A stretch of DNA of 64,000 nucleotides from Arctopsyche grandis (Eukaryota > Arthropoda > Insecta > Trichoptera > Hydropsychidae). The first letter of the stretch is position 1, and each line of letters begins with the position of its first letter. The notes beneath the pieces are model-generated. The model worked only from the letters and a program-made list of their open reading frames with translations, searched no databases and was not told the origin of the DNA. Shown in pieces: positions 21,851-32,865 of this stretch. The position numbers and the translations under genes are program-made. The stretch lies in contig NC_135365.1 in the NCBI RefSeq assembly GCF_051622035.1, positions 2,594,501-2,658,500 on the forward strand, in the 5' to 3' direction.

Positions 21851-22974
21851 TTAATATCTACCCCACAAGTGACGGTCAGCAAAGCAGCAGAACAAAGTGA
21901 AGCAAAGCTATGTAATTAGTTGAAACAAAGTTCTACGTATCTCATTTTAAATTTATCATCGTTCCATAATTCAATCTGCAGTTTTCGAATATATCTAACA
22001 ATAACATAAATTTAACGCTTTTATGATAAAAAATAAATCTTGGTTTTTTTAACCAAGTAATTTAAAAAATATATAAACTGCGTTTTGGAACGTGACAACA
22101 TGTACATACGTCAATGAGAATTAAAATGTAAATATACATATGTATGTACATATGTATGAATAATATATGAATCCAATTTTGGTTTTATTACTTAAAACTT
22201 GCAAAACAATTTTTTATAACGATGATGAGAAATGAGTAAAAAATTGTTATTTGAATAAAAATAGAGTAAAAAAGACTATATGTGGGGACATATTTTCGCT
22301 CTATTCAAACTGCACATTTGTTAGTACCTCGGAGGGTAATGAAAAGGTTAACCCTTTGAGTGCTGACGTCTTTTCTGTTCACGCTGAAAATTTCGCCAAC
22401 ATTTCCAACTAGAATTATTTAGAAATCCAAAAGAAAGCAGGTATAAAAATTGTAGCTAATCCAAACAAACTCTCTGGGACTTCTGTGTATTACTTCAAAA
22501 ACAATTTTCATACCTGCTTTCTATTGGATTTCTAAATAATTCTAGTTGGAAATGGAAATGAAAAGACGTCAGTATTGAAAGATTAAAAATGATAAAAAGG
22601 CAGGCTATTAGAATTAATGTGCATATAAGGTTTTTTATGAAAATATTGTTGGTTATACCATCGATAAAAACCATGTGAAATGCATAAGAGGTATGTAAAA
22701 AGATCAATCATTTTCCTCTATTTTTCACCGTAGTAAAAAAGGTAAATACTATGTATATTCAAATTAAAATTGAATAAAAACATGAATTAAAGGTCACCTT
22801 TAAATCGGAATATATTATATTATCAACTTTTTATGTAAACAAAAAAACTACTCAATGTCTTGAAACAAGAGATAATCTTCAAATCAAAGTATTATTAACA
22901 TTATCGTTTAAACTTTCAGCATTATGATTTTTATATATGGGTTTTAGCACCGTTTAAGTCACAAAGTTTCATTT

Positions 22975-23420
22975 TATTTTATTTTTATTTTTTACATACA
23001 TACTAGATGTAAAAAGACCTGACAGGTAGACCCCAATGCGCCTTCCTAGACAATTAATTACAAACATTGCAGCATTTTTATTACATACATATTTATTATT
23101 ATAGTATTTCGAGAGGCTGAAGAACACGCAATTTATAACGAATTAATTAATCAATCCATTGAAACATTAGACTTGTATATAAATACATTTTTACATATTG
23201 TACATAAATCAAATTCAGATATTTGGGCAAGCAGGTAGGATGGTTTTTGGCAATTTTGAGGAACCGTTTCAACAATGAAAATTAGATAAACAATCTAACC
23301 AGCAGTATTAAAGATTAGCACGGATCGAATCCAGTAATCTCTCGGTTCTAAACATAAACGCAAAAACCGAGCCATACTGCTGGCTATGGCTATGTTCTAT
23401 GTCAATAGATTGTATTGAGG
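22975..23420 (-). repeat. tRNA-derived SINE, type 1, minus strand
   Basis: Inverse of the AGCCAGCAGTATGGCTCGG head at about 23375-23395, of the GAAACGGTTCC body at about 23264, and of the AGGAAGGCGCATTGGGGTCT hairpin at about 23025-23050. The hairpin's outer arm is mutated. Confidence 0.65.
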
Positions 23421-23629
23421 TATTCCTTGCACACTTTAACTGTTTAGTCTTTGAGTGTTTTTTCTGCTAGAATCCGTGCTATGCTGATATTTTATAAAAT
23501 AGCTCTGTCTCACAAATGTTTTGACAGTGTGGAGGTCTAGACAGTTCTTGGAAGGCGCGTCTACCTGAATCTTGCATAAAGCACGCTATACAGTACCTAT
23601 GTATATTAATTCATTATTTTCGCTAGTAT

Positions 23630-24013
23630 TGTTGCGTAGGGGTGGGGGGTAGGATCCAAGTAAAGGCCAACAATCGTTTCACAGCATTTATTGATGATTA
23701 AGGAGATACACGCAGTGTCACTGCTAAGTCCAGAATGAATTATATCGCCTACGTACCGCCTTATAAAGAGTAGATCTCTCAGGACGCCTAATCTGTTTAC
23801 CTGTTGTATAGTCACGTATTCGGATATGTATTTCCAAGACATTGGGTCTTCCCGTACCGATTCTGAGAAATAACTAATAACGGTCATTGTTTAGCCTAAA
23901 TGCACTTAGAGTCCAGATATAATCTTTGGAAGTAAGTGCATGCATTTAGTTAATCCGATAACAGATATCCGTTGGTCTAAGTGCAATTCGCTCAATCCGC
24001 GGCGTACGTAACA
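23630..24013 (-). mobile_element. Solo LTR (TGTTACGTACGC family), reverse, GTAT duplication
   Basis: On plus it starts TGTTGCGTAGGGGTGG and ends GGCGTACGTAACA, the reverse of the LTR at 9312-9706. Flanks are GTAT on both sides (23626-23629, 24014-24017). Read in LTR orientation the target is ATAC, identical to the other copy. Confidence 0.88.
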
Positions 24014-24751
24014 GTATCATCTTCTTCATTATTATTAAAATGCAAACCCCTCAGAATCAAAAAAAATCTATCACGAGACATAAATTTGGAGAATGTGGTG
24101 AGATTGAATAAATAATGTTTTTTTCAATAATCACTTTGACGATTCAATCGTAATTGTCCCCATGTAAATTTGCCCACATTTCCAATAAGAATTATTTAGA
24201 AAATTTTTAGTGAATCCAAAAAAACCCTCCTAGATTACTCCCCTAGAAAACTTCCGCCGAGGATTTCGAGTTTTGTAAAGGTGTGTTTAGACTCTCTAAT
24301 ATATCTTGCAACAATATAAAATAAACAAAAGAAGTCTATTAATGAATGTATTTTTCCAAAACTAGTTCCATCTTCTTCATTATTGTTAAAATGTAACGCT
24401 CACAGTCTAAATGCCGAGCCACAATCTAAAATACTCAGCAGTTAGGGATTTCCATCGGGTAATTCTGCTATGGTTATAAATTCAGAAATTCCGGTGTAAA
24501 CCAGTCTTTATAAACATTGACACGGATTGCACGACCCATGTTCAATGCATTTTTTTTAATGCTACCTGGAAAGGCTTAGCTGGTAGTATTATTGTTTACT
24601 TTGTACACGCTCAAAAAACAACGCCTATCGGCGTATTTCAAGCTCATGGACTTGTTGGCAAAACGCCGATCGGTGTTGGTCAGCATTCAAAGGATTAACA
24701 GCTAGGATATAATGACAAACTTGACATGTTACATATGTATATGTTGGGATG

Positions 24752-25122
24752 CGGTGCATCCGCTCTAAAATCGCCAGACAAATTGAACGACAGATTAACG
24801 GACGGCTGCTTTAAATGCAATTCTCGTCTTCTTGAATGATAGATTGCACATCAGATGACGGGTAACCTTTCGATGTGCACAGATGCAATTATTAAAATGA
24901 TCAATAAGGCAAGATTCGATAATTTCCGAATCTTGCCTAATTAAACTCGCCAGAAAGATCCAATTTTAATAAGTACGATTTTAATAATTGCATCTGTGCA
25001 CATCGAAAGGTTACTCGTCATCTGATGTGCAGTCTATCATTCGCGAAATCGAGAATTGCGTTTAAAGCTGCCGTTCTGTTAATTTGTCGTTCGTTTGTCT
25101 GGCGATTTTAGAGCGGATGCAC
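24752..25122. mobile_element. Long inverted-repeat element (GGTGCATCCGCTC ends)
   Basis: GGTGCATCCGCTCTAAAATC at the left and its inverse at the right border an almost self-complementary ~370-bp element; arms are ~170 bp. Internal GATGTGCACAGATGCAATTA and its inverse are also shared with 46914-47280 and 63238-63585, which have related but different ends. Confidence 0.7.
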
Positions 25123-25179
25123 CAAACCCATATGTTGTTAACTGAAGAAGTACCGAGAGTGACAATGTTACAAATGAAA

Positions 25180-25405
25180 AAATTCAGGTGTAAACCAGTT
25201 TTATAAACGTTGACAAATGAATGACACGGATTACACGACCCATGTTCAATGCATTTTTTTCAATGCTACCTGGAAAGGCTTAGCGGTTAGTATTCTTGTT
25301 TAATTTGTACATGCTCAAAATACAACGCCTATCGGCGTATTTCAGGCTCATGGACTTGTTGGAAAAACGCCGATTGGCGTTGGTCGGCATACAAAGGGTT
25401 TTTAG
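25180..25405 (+). repeat. Fragment of CCCTTTGAG piggyBac-like family
   Basis: Right-hand part only: AATGCTACCTGGAAAGGCTT, CAACGCCTATCGGCG and GGCATACAAAGGG. TTAA is not retained. Confidence 0.55.
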
Positions 25406-25929
25406 AGCATTTGCATATTGTTTCTCTACCCGGCCGTTTTGGTTGGTACATATGCATATTTTGAGAGTCAAATTTTATTATAATGGAAAATGTTTTTCAT
25501 CGTTTGCTATTTTTTTACAAACCTCTTCTTACTTTTTTACTTTATCTATGTACATAGTAATTTTAAATATAATATTAAATTTTTACACGTTTTTGCTTAC
25601 ATAACACTTTTTTACAGCACAAATCACAATTATTGTTTATCACTATAGCACAAAATGAAAATCCTTGAAAGAAAAACATCGCGATTTGCCTGCGCGACCT
25701 AGAGTTGCTTAACTGGAAAATATCCACGGTTACGTGTCTCATTTTATTGCAATATATTCAAGTTAATGTAACAATAAATTGTCCTTCGTGCAAAAAAAAT
25801 GAAATGTGTATGTATGTATGTTTGTATGTATACGAATCATGCGATTGGTTTAAACCTTTTGGAATATAAACGTATCCAAGTTACCTAATAAAGGCTACAC
25901 GGTCGTCAAGTATGAAAACTGTTACTTTA
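25406..25929. other. No gene recognised
   Basis: AT-rich with short frames only. Nothing repeated elsewhere in the window was noticed here apart from TATG-type simple repeats near 25810. Confidence 0.35.
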
Positions 25930-26375
25930 TTTATTATTTTTTTACATAGGAATATTTTAACATACCAGGAAGGCCTAACAGGTAAACCCCAATGCGCCTT
26001 CCTGGCCAATTACAAACAATGCAGCATTTTTATTACACAAGTCGCTGAATTACGAGACTGAAAACTCACTGAAGACACTGAAAATATAAATTTTATTGTA
26101 CATTAATCATACTCAAATAGTGGTGATATAGTAGGTAGGAGGGTTCTTAGCCAATTGAATCGGGAACCATTTCAACAATGAAATCAGAAAAATTGGCAAA
26201 CTCTGATAGGAAACTATCGACCTGGAGTCACAGATATCCAAGTCTGAACAGCAGCACTACATATATAATATAATCAGATAAATTCTTTTCAATCGAGGTC
26301 AGCTCATGGGATCAAACCCGGCGCCTCTCGGTGCTAGGCAGTAGCTTAACGACCGAACTATGCTGCTGGTTAATT
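25930..26375 (-). repeat. tRNA-derived SINE, type 1, minus strand, good copy
   Basis: On the minus strand: CAGCAGCATAGTTCGGTCGT, then the B-box GGTTTGATCCC, a GATTGAAAAGAAT spacer, the GGTCGATAGTTTCC and GAGTTTGCCAATTTTTCTGA body, TTGAAATGGTTCC, and the hairpin GCCAGGAAGGCGCATTGGGG / GGCCTTCCTGG with the perfect 10-bp stem. Confidence 0.75.
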
Positions 26376-26907
26376 TAATTATTTATGACTTTTTACCAGT
26401 AGCGGCTCGCGAGAATTCATAGTGGGGGGGCTGCAGAGATTAATCAGACCGTAGTGGTTCGTTAACCAAATCGGTGATCGAATGAAAACAAAAATAGGAT
26501 AAATATGTACTAAACTGGGAGGTCTGCAGCCCGCAGTCTACGTGGACGACAAAAATAGCATGCATTTGTACTGTACTGGGAGAACCAATGTTACATATAT
26601 GCATACATATATACAAAGTCTCTTTCGAAGTTATATATTAGATTATTTATTGCATAATTTAATTGGCATAACCGATTCCCGATTTATGTTTCAGTTCCGA
26701 TTCCGAATAAATATTACTATTCATATTGTACATTTATTTTAAATCATGTATCGATCCGAAAGCACCCGTTGAAATTTCCACGGGCATAACACTAGTCTAA
26801 TATACAATTTGGATTTTGTATGTATGTATGTATCCTTCGTTCGTAGAAATCCGTGACGTCATCGAACAAATAATTTGGTTTTTTCCGATTCAAAGGATTC
26901 GAAGTTC

Positions 26908-27080
26908 CCGGGGGCGTAAGTGCCAAGGGCGAATCCCTAGGGGACGCAGACGCCGGGGGCGGAGCCTTGGGGGACGAAGCCCAGAGGCTCCGTCCCCTAG
27001 GGGGCGCAGACGTTGGGGGCGGAGCCCTAGGGGGCACAGACGCCGAGGGTGGAGCCCTAGGGGGCGCAGACGCCGGGGGC
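26908..27080 (+). repeat. 30-bp GC-rich minisatellite
   Basis: The unit CTAGGGGGCGCAGACGCCGG + GGGCGGAGCC starts at 26938, 26998, 27028 and 27058, with a diverged unit between 26968 and 26997. It is far more GC-rich than any neighbour. Being a multiple of three, it makes Arg/Gly/Pro-rich frames on both strands that should not be read as proteins. A short relative lies at 16130-16200. Confidence 0.85.
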
Positions 27081-27084
27081 GTAC

Positions 27085-27924
27085 ATATAAGGAGAGAGGC
27101 AAGCCTCTCTCCTTCAAGCAGATATTAACGCTGTTTTAGAGTTCAGTTCCAGTTTAGGGCTTGAACTGAATACTAGTAAATGTGCCATTATGAGTTATGG
27201 ACGTGCGAATTCGCTCTATTGTCATGGATATTCCATTGGATCCGTATTTTTGAAGCGTGTGAAATCTATGGTCGACTTGGGTATCACTTTTGATCCTCAA
27301 TTCACCTTCCACAACCACATCAAGACAGTCGCTGACGTTTCCTTTCGTCGACTTGGATTTGTCTTGAGATATGCTAGGTTATTCTCCAACCCCATGTCTT
27401 CTCGCTTGCTTTTCAACTCGCTTGTTAGAAGTAAGCTAGAGTATAATGCGATTGTGTGGAATCCGCATGAAGCAAACTACTCTCTTATTATTGAAAAAGT
27501 GCAAAAAGCATTTCTTCGTTTTCTATATAAGAAAGAGTTTGGGTATTACCCATATCTCTATCCTACTCCTTTCCTTTTGGGCACGCTTGGGTATAATTCC
27601 CTTGAATTTCGGAGAAACTTCTCGTTAATTCGTTTCGTTCTCCAGCTACTGCGTGGTAATACGTCATGCCCGTTGTTGCTGGAACAGTTGGGACTTTATG
27701 TACCTAGTAATTATGTGCGTGGTAGATATCATAATTTAATGGTTGTACCTCCTGCTCGCACAGTTCTTTTTCGAATAGCTCCTATACCTAGAGCTATTCG
27801 ACTTCTCAATGAAATCGTTGCTGCCGTCCCTGAATGCGATATTTTCCACCTCGCTGAGCGTAGATTATCGGATATTATTTTAACATATTTATCTGGTAAC
27901 CTGCACTCATCATTACTTTCTTAA
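27085..27924 (+). pseudogene. LINE reverse transcriptase, C-terminal third
   Basis: The frame is open from about 27091 to the stop at 27922. It starts in the RT region after the catalytic box (LLQADINAVLEF, then LNTSKCAIMSYGR), passes the thumb block SMVDLGITFDPQFTFHNHI and RSKLEYNAIVWNP, and ends with RVLFRIAP-type IPRAIRLLNEIV. This is the usual order of Jockey/CR1-like ORF2 C-termini. The YxDD-containing palm, endonuclease and ORF1 are missing because the fusion with the minisatellite replaces them. The 3' UTR keeps the stem-loop 28181-28221 and an A-rich tail, so the retroelement's 3' terminus is complete. It is not expressed as a full enzyme. Confidence 0.85.
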
Positions 27925-28180
27925 TTTGAATGTGATGTAAGAGTGGAATCTTAATCTACTCTCTTCCAATTGGGCCTCGCTGTGATTTTTTATTCATATT
28001 TTGTTTTATTTATTTTACTTGTTCTTTCTCCTTTGTACATTTTTATGTACTATTTTAATTACATTATTATTTTCCTTTTGTTACTTTTTTATTATTATTT
28101 TATTTTACCATGTTTTCTGCTTTTTAATTTTTCTGTTTTTTACTAATTTTACTTGTATTTATATCTTTGTTAAATGTAGG

Positions 28181-28221
28181 CCATTGTGGCGCATTGGGGT
28201 CTTCCTGTAATGCCACAATGG
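28181..28221 (+). other. LINE 3' stem-loop
   Basis: CCATTGTGGC (28181-28190) pairs perfectly with GCCACAATGG (28212-28221) around a 21-nt loop beginning GCATTGGGGTCTTCCTGT. The loop is almost the same as that of the SINE hairpins, but the stem bases differ in a compensated manner. Likely the recognition element for the LINE reverse transcriptase. Confidence 0.75.
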
Positions 28222-28447
28222 TCCAAAAATATTAATAAATAATAAATAATATTTTTTTATAAGAGACTTAATATATGTATATGTTTGTTTGTTCGTGATA
28301 GTAAATTTAAAAAAAAAACAAATGAGTAGTCAAATAAATTTATATAAAATAAAACTATTCAAATAAATTTTATAAAATGTTTACTATTAGTCATATTTAA
28401 GCAGTTTATATTACAAATACCGAGTGAAGCTGGGTAATACAGCTAGT

Positions 28448-29370
28448 ATCTTATAATTGAGTTTTTTATTACCCTCTCAATACAAAACTGAACAGAATTA
28501 ACTGCTTCACCGGATATTTTTTATTTACAAATATTTCCTATTTAGAAGATAGAACTCTGAAGATTTACTTGTTGATGACGTAATATATATCATTTTTATT
28601 ATAGAACTTCAAATTTCAACACCTGCTTATGACACACTGTTTTGACTTTAATAACGTCATTGCAATGCGATCGACTCGACTCTGTTAAGTAACATTGAAA
28701 CTTGCTTCCTCGTATCCTCGAGCTAATTGTCGTAATTATAAAGTTAAAAACTGTCAACTTGACACCGACACGAGATCTCGAACACAAAATATGAAGAAAA
28801 ACGTGCAAACATTTGACCTCACCTTGCAATTAGCATGGTAATGACACTTTGACTGAAATATTGCATAGTGTGTCGACGTGTGTAAACAAACATTTGCGAT
28901 AACCGCAACGCGTGTCATAGGTCACAAATCGCCATTTTCCTGGTCTCTTTTGCCCGACGATGGCATTTGACACGTGGCAAAGGTTATGACACATTACGTG
29001 CGACGATTCGTTATCTAATTTGTGACGATAGTGGATGTTAAGGTGAAGGAAATGATAAAATTCTCGATATTGATATGGAAACGTTCCTCTGATATTGCAT
29101 TCTGTCAATGTGACTTACGGATAAAGTGCGTAAATTGTTTTGCGAAATATTATATGTTGCGAAAGTCAATCATGCCTTTTACGATTGTATTTTGCATAGT
29201 AATAAAAAGCAGTATTATAACTAAATATTGATTTTTTTTATTTTTTTTTGGATAATAACAAGCGTGAAATGAGCCATTAGTTCGAAAATGATCAATTATT
29301 TATTAATATTTATTTATTTATTATTATTATCAAGAACAGGGTTTCCAAATCGGGGGTAGGTAATGGCCTG
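28448..29370. other. Non-repetitive, CpG-containing stretch without a recognised gene
   Basis: From about 28600 to 29050 the sequence is balanced in GC and not repeated in the window, with many TGACAC/GTGTCA-type motifs. Open frames on both strands (28599-28829 and 28830-29108 minus, 29022-29231 plus) show no domain. It could be a regulatory region or a noncoding exon. Confidence 0.35.
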
Positions 29371-30316
29371 ATGGTGCGTACGCACCAAGCCAACGAACGG
29401 CCCACAGGCCAACTTTAAAAACCAGTAACGTACAAAATATCGAAATAAAAATTAAATTTAAAAATTGAAATTAAATATCAAAATTAAAACTATTATTATT
29501 ATATTAAAATTAAATTCAAGTATCAAAATAAAATTATAATCATTATATTAAAATTAAAATTAAATATTGAAAGTTAAAACAGAACATGCACAATTTAAAT
29601 AAATTTTCGAGATTGACCTAAAATTAGATCATCAACAATCACATACAGGTAATCCTCGACTTTTGTTTGTCGAAGATGTTTTGACTTACGAAGATACGCA
29701 CTAAGATCGAAAAAAAATCAAAGAATTATTATTTTTACTTCCCCGTAATGCGCAGTTACTGAGAATATATCATGTATTAGTATGGGTGATCCAACGATTT
29801 TTGCTAACCCGGGGTGTTGTCGGTCACATCAAACGGATTTTTTTATTCTTCAATTGTTTCTCTCGTCGAAATAAATCAAGTAATTAAATCATCTCAGAGG
29901 TAAAATTTATCGGAAAATGTGTGATTATTAATTTTATTTCGACGAAAGAAAAAAAACCCTTTGACAAATCACCGACATCCGACACCGCGTTTTTTTATGA
30001 ATTGTTTTTTTTTTATCGATCATCCAAGTGGAAATACAGTAACATCTCGTGACGACTTTAACAATATTTTTTTTCGCTCGTACGCAGAGAAATTATAATA
30101 TTTCTCTGGTTTTAAATACGGTATCGTCGTAATTCAAAACATTGTTGTAATTCAAAACATCAACGATGATCTAATTTTAGCTCAATCTCGCTCTTTAGCT
30201 TGATTTTGATATTTAATTTCAATTTTAAAATTTAATTTTTATTTCGATATTTTGTACGCTACTGCTGGTTAAAAAGTTGGCCCAAAATCGTCGTTGGTTT
30301 AGTCCGTAAGCACCAT
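29371..30316. mobile_element. Foldback element with long inverted arms
   Basis: The left GTGCGTACGCACCAAGCCAA ... TACAAAATATCGAAATAAAA is inverse to the right end (TTTTATTTCGATATTTTGTA ... CGTTGGTTTAGTCCGTAAGC). A second internal inverted pair, TCGTCGAAATAAAT / ATTTCGACGA, lies at 29866-29945. A shorter relative occupies intron 1 of galectin-like gene C (43660-44262). Confidence 0.65.
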
Positions 30317-31585
30317 GAGACACAGCTATTTAGGGCATCTATTTTTGTCAATTTTAGCATTTTCATTTTACATTTTAGCGTTTTAGGGCATTAAAAATGT
30401 TCAATTTTAGCATCTATGTATTTTTATGAAGAGTTTTATTTTAAATAATAAAAATTTCGATGAATTTTAATAAAATTTATATATATGTATATACAATTTA
30501 ACACAACAATTTAAAAAATAATAGAAAAATAAAAAAAAGGTTTAGAATTAAAATTTCAATGAAAAAAGCATGAATATAAAAATACAAAAACAAAAAATAT
30601 GAATATAAAAATATAATACCAATTAAAATTTATTAAAACTCAACATGGAGCATATTGCTACAGATTCTTTTTTGAGATTTGTGCGACGATCGGTAACGTT
30701 TATATTGTATTTACTAAAATACCTTTCAGCATCTACACTTTTGTCTACTATTTACAGTAGTAGACAAAACAATTGTTTGGTTTCGACAGGAAAAACACCG
30801 TCTATGCTAAACTGCAAGCTCTGTTTTATCTCCTCAATTTCTTGACATAATAAATGGGCAAAGGGATAGGAAGACCCTTCTGAATTGTTTATTAATTTTA
30901 TAAATTGTATACAAATTTCATTTTTGTTTGTTATTTTAGCATCTATTCGCACATTTTACGAATTTAATATCTATTCCAAATTTTAGCATCAATTAAGCAT
31001 TAATAGCAAAATGCCCAAATTCGCGTCTCTAAAAACATTATGATCACTGATCATAATTTTTGACTAGTGTTGTATCCGATGAAATATCATCGCATGGGTG
31101 TTGGAATATTAGGTTATTCAATAATAAAAAAAAAATTAAAATAGAAGTGTCCTGTATTCGATCCGCATACAGCAAATTTTTTTTAAATATATTTAATTTA
31201 ATATTTATATTTACTTGTTTAATATGAAAAAAAAATGAAATGTCAACTTGAAGTAGTAATTTTTTTAAAAACAACATTTCATTATTTTATTTTGACCTTT
31301 TAATATATTTCTATCCTCTTGATATTTTATGTTTGTTATATTTATAGTGATTTTAAGTAATAAAAATTTTTTGAACAATATCCGACAGCCGGAATTAGAA
31401 CTTTTGTCTTGTGTAAGTTTCCCTACATTTGCGCTCAATTTATATCGAAAATAATCTCATAGCCGGTATGTATGAACGTGAATGTACATATGTATGTATA
31501 TATCATTATTGAATTTTGTTTTGTAACCTACTTATATTCCTCAAAAACATAGATAAAGTCGTAGGTTGGTCATATCCGAATTTTT
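30317..31585. other. AT-rich stretch, no gene recognised
   Basis: Short frames only (30645-30952 on both strands). Contains TTTTAGCATCTAT-like repeats at 30410, 30940 and 30985, also seen near 51015. TATG repeats near 31490. Confidence 0.4.
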
Positions 31586-31589
31586 TTTA

Positions 31590-31880
31590 ATGAGTGGAGG
31601 TAGGATCGGAAGCGTGCTTTTTCTTTGTAAAGCGTCTATTTACAAAGCTAGAGTGCGAAGAAAAAAGGTTTCTGCATAAAATTGAACAAAGCACAATGAA
31701 CGGCACGCTTCCGGTCCTACCTCTAGTAATGAGCATAGGCCGGTGCGACCCTTGTTCACCATTGTTCATTTTTATGTTGAACCTTTTTTTTGTTTTCTAG
31801 CTTTTCCCCGTTTCCTGGAAAATAGCCCCAAAACGCCCCTTTTTTTTTGGAAAAAGCACGCTCCACCTCCGAAGACTAGT
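31590..31880. repeat. Foldback hairpin repeat copies
   Basis: GAGGTAGGATCGGAAGCGTG and its inverse ACGCTTCCGGTCCTACCTCTA border 31599-31727. The interior and right flank share TTTGTAAAGCGTC/AAGCTAGAGTG and GGAAAAAGCACGCTC with the other hairpin copies. Confidence 0.55.
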
Positions 31881-31908
31881 AATGAGTAAAGCCCGGACCC
31901 AGAGCGCA

Positions 31909-32865
31909 CATTTTTTTATTGTGCAAAGTATACAGTGGTAAAAATGCATTATAAAAAATCTCATAGAATTTGGGTCTCGTTTAAAAACAGCATACATTTT
32001 TTTCCATTGGTATTTTAAATAGAAAATTTAAAATTTGCAGTTTTTTTTTTAATATTATAACTAGGACAAAAAATGGGAGTTTTGGGTATTGAGTATTTTC
32101 CAGGAAAGAGGGCAAACTACAAAGCTAGAGAGCAAAAAAAGGTTCACTATAAAAATGAACAATGCTGCGTAGGGTCGCGCCGAAGTTTAATTATACCTGA
32201 TGACCGAATGGTGATTAGTAGAGGTAGGATAACCAAGGTGCCGTTTATTGTTCAAATGTTGTAAATGCATTGTTAAAGGTTTGCCGAACCTTTTTTACAA
32301 AGGATTTACAACAATTGAACAATGAGCGGCGGGCTTTGGGTCCGTACTCTAGTAATGAGTAGCCGCCCGCCTTTTAGTTATACCTTTTTTCAAAAAAAGG
32401 TTTCCTACGATTACCCTAATCACTAGAGGTAGGAAAGCCAAGGTGCCGCTCATTGTTCAATTGTTGTAAATCCTTTGTAAAAAAGGTTCGGCAAACCTTT
32501 AACAATGCATTTACAACATTAAACAATAAACGGCACCTTGGTTATCCTACCTCTACTAATCACCATCCGGTCATCAGGTATAATTAAACTTCGGCGCGAC
32601 CCTACGCAGCATTGTTCATTTTTATAGTGAACCTTTTTTTTGCTCTCTAGCTTTGCAGTTTGCCCTCTTTCCTGGAAAATACTCAATACCCAAAACTCCC
32701 ATTTTTTTGTCCTAGTTATAATATAAAAAAAAACTGCAAATTTTAAATTTTCCATTTAAAATACCAATGGAAAAAAATGTATGCTGTTTTTAAACGAGAC
32801 CCAAATTCTATGAGATTTTTTATAATGCATTTTTACCACTGTATACTTTGCACAGTAAAAAAATG
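31909..32865. repeat. Large palindrome: 422-bp arms, 114-bp spacer
   Basis: Arm 31909-32330 is the reverse complement of 32445-32865 with only a handful of differences (for example TAAATAGAAAAT against TAAATGGAAAAT). Corresponding positions add to a near constant sum across the arms. Each arm contains a hairpin-repeat copy and an AT-rich segment. All open frames here occur twice in opposite directions and are not genes. Confidence 0.9.

Larger units (their letters stand above)
22352..24694 (+). mobile_element. Piggybac-like (CCCTTTGAG) element, interrupted by other repeats
   Basis: Left end CCCTTTGAGTGCTGACGTC follows TTAA (22348-22351). Right end GGTCAGCATTCAAAGGA precedes TTAA (24695-24698). 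The interior holds an inverted duplication of its own subterminal sequence (around 22480), a minus SINE (22975-23420) and a solo LTR (23630-24013). Treating it as one nested element rather than two broken copies is an inference. Confidence 0.5.
26796..28447 (+). mobile_element. Composite Helitron-like element carrying LINE 3' end (copy 2)
   Basis: Begins TCTAATATACAATTTGGATT, then TTCGTTCGTAGAAATCCGTG and ACGTCATCGAACAAATAAT. A 30-bp minisatellite (26908-27080), a LINE reverse-transcriptase C-terminal fragment (27085-27924), its 3' stem-loop (28181-28221) and an (AATA)n tail follow. The shell then resumes (ATAAGAGACTTAATATATG ... GAAGCTGGGTAATACAGC, ending TAGT). Copy 1 at 16032-16893 shows the same order. 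Confidence 0.65.

Noticed and set aside
26393-26440. Left end of another CAGTGGCGGCTCG hAT
   Set aside because: CAGTAGCGGCTCGCGAG resembles the terminus, but no right end or duplication was found, so it was not listed as an element.
26816-27139. 107-codon Arg/Gly-rich frame, and minus-strand frames over the same bases
   Set aside because: They are translations of a 30-bp GC-rich minisatellite; both strands stay open because of composition.
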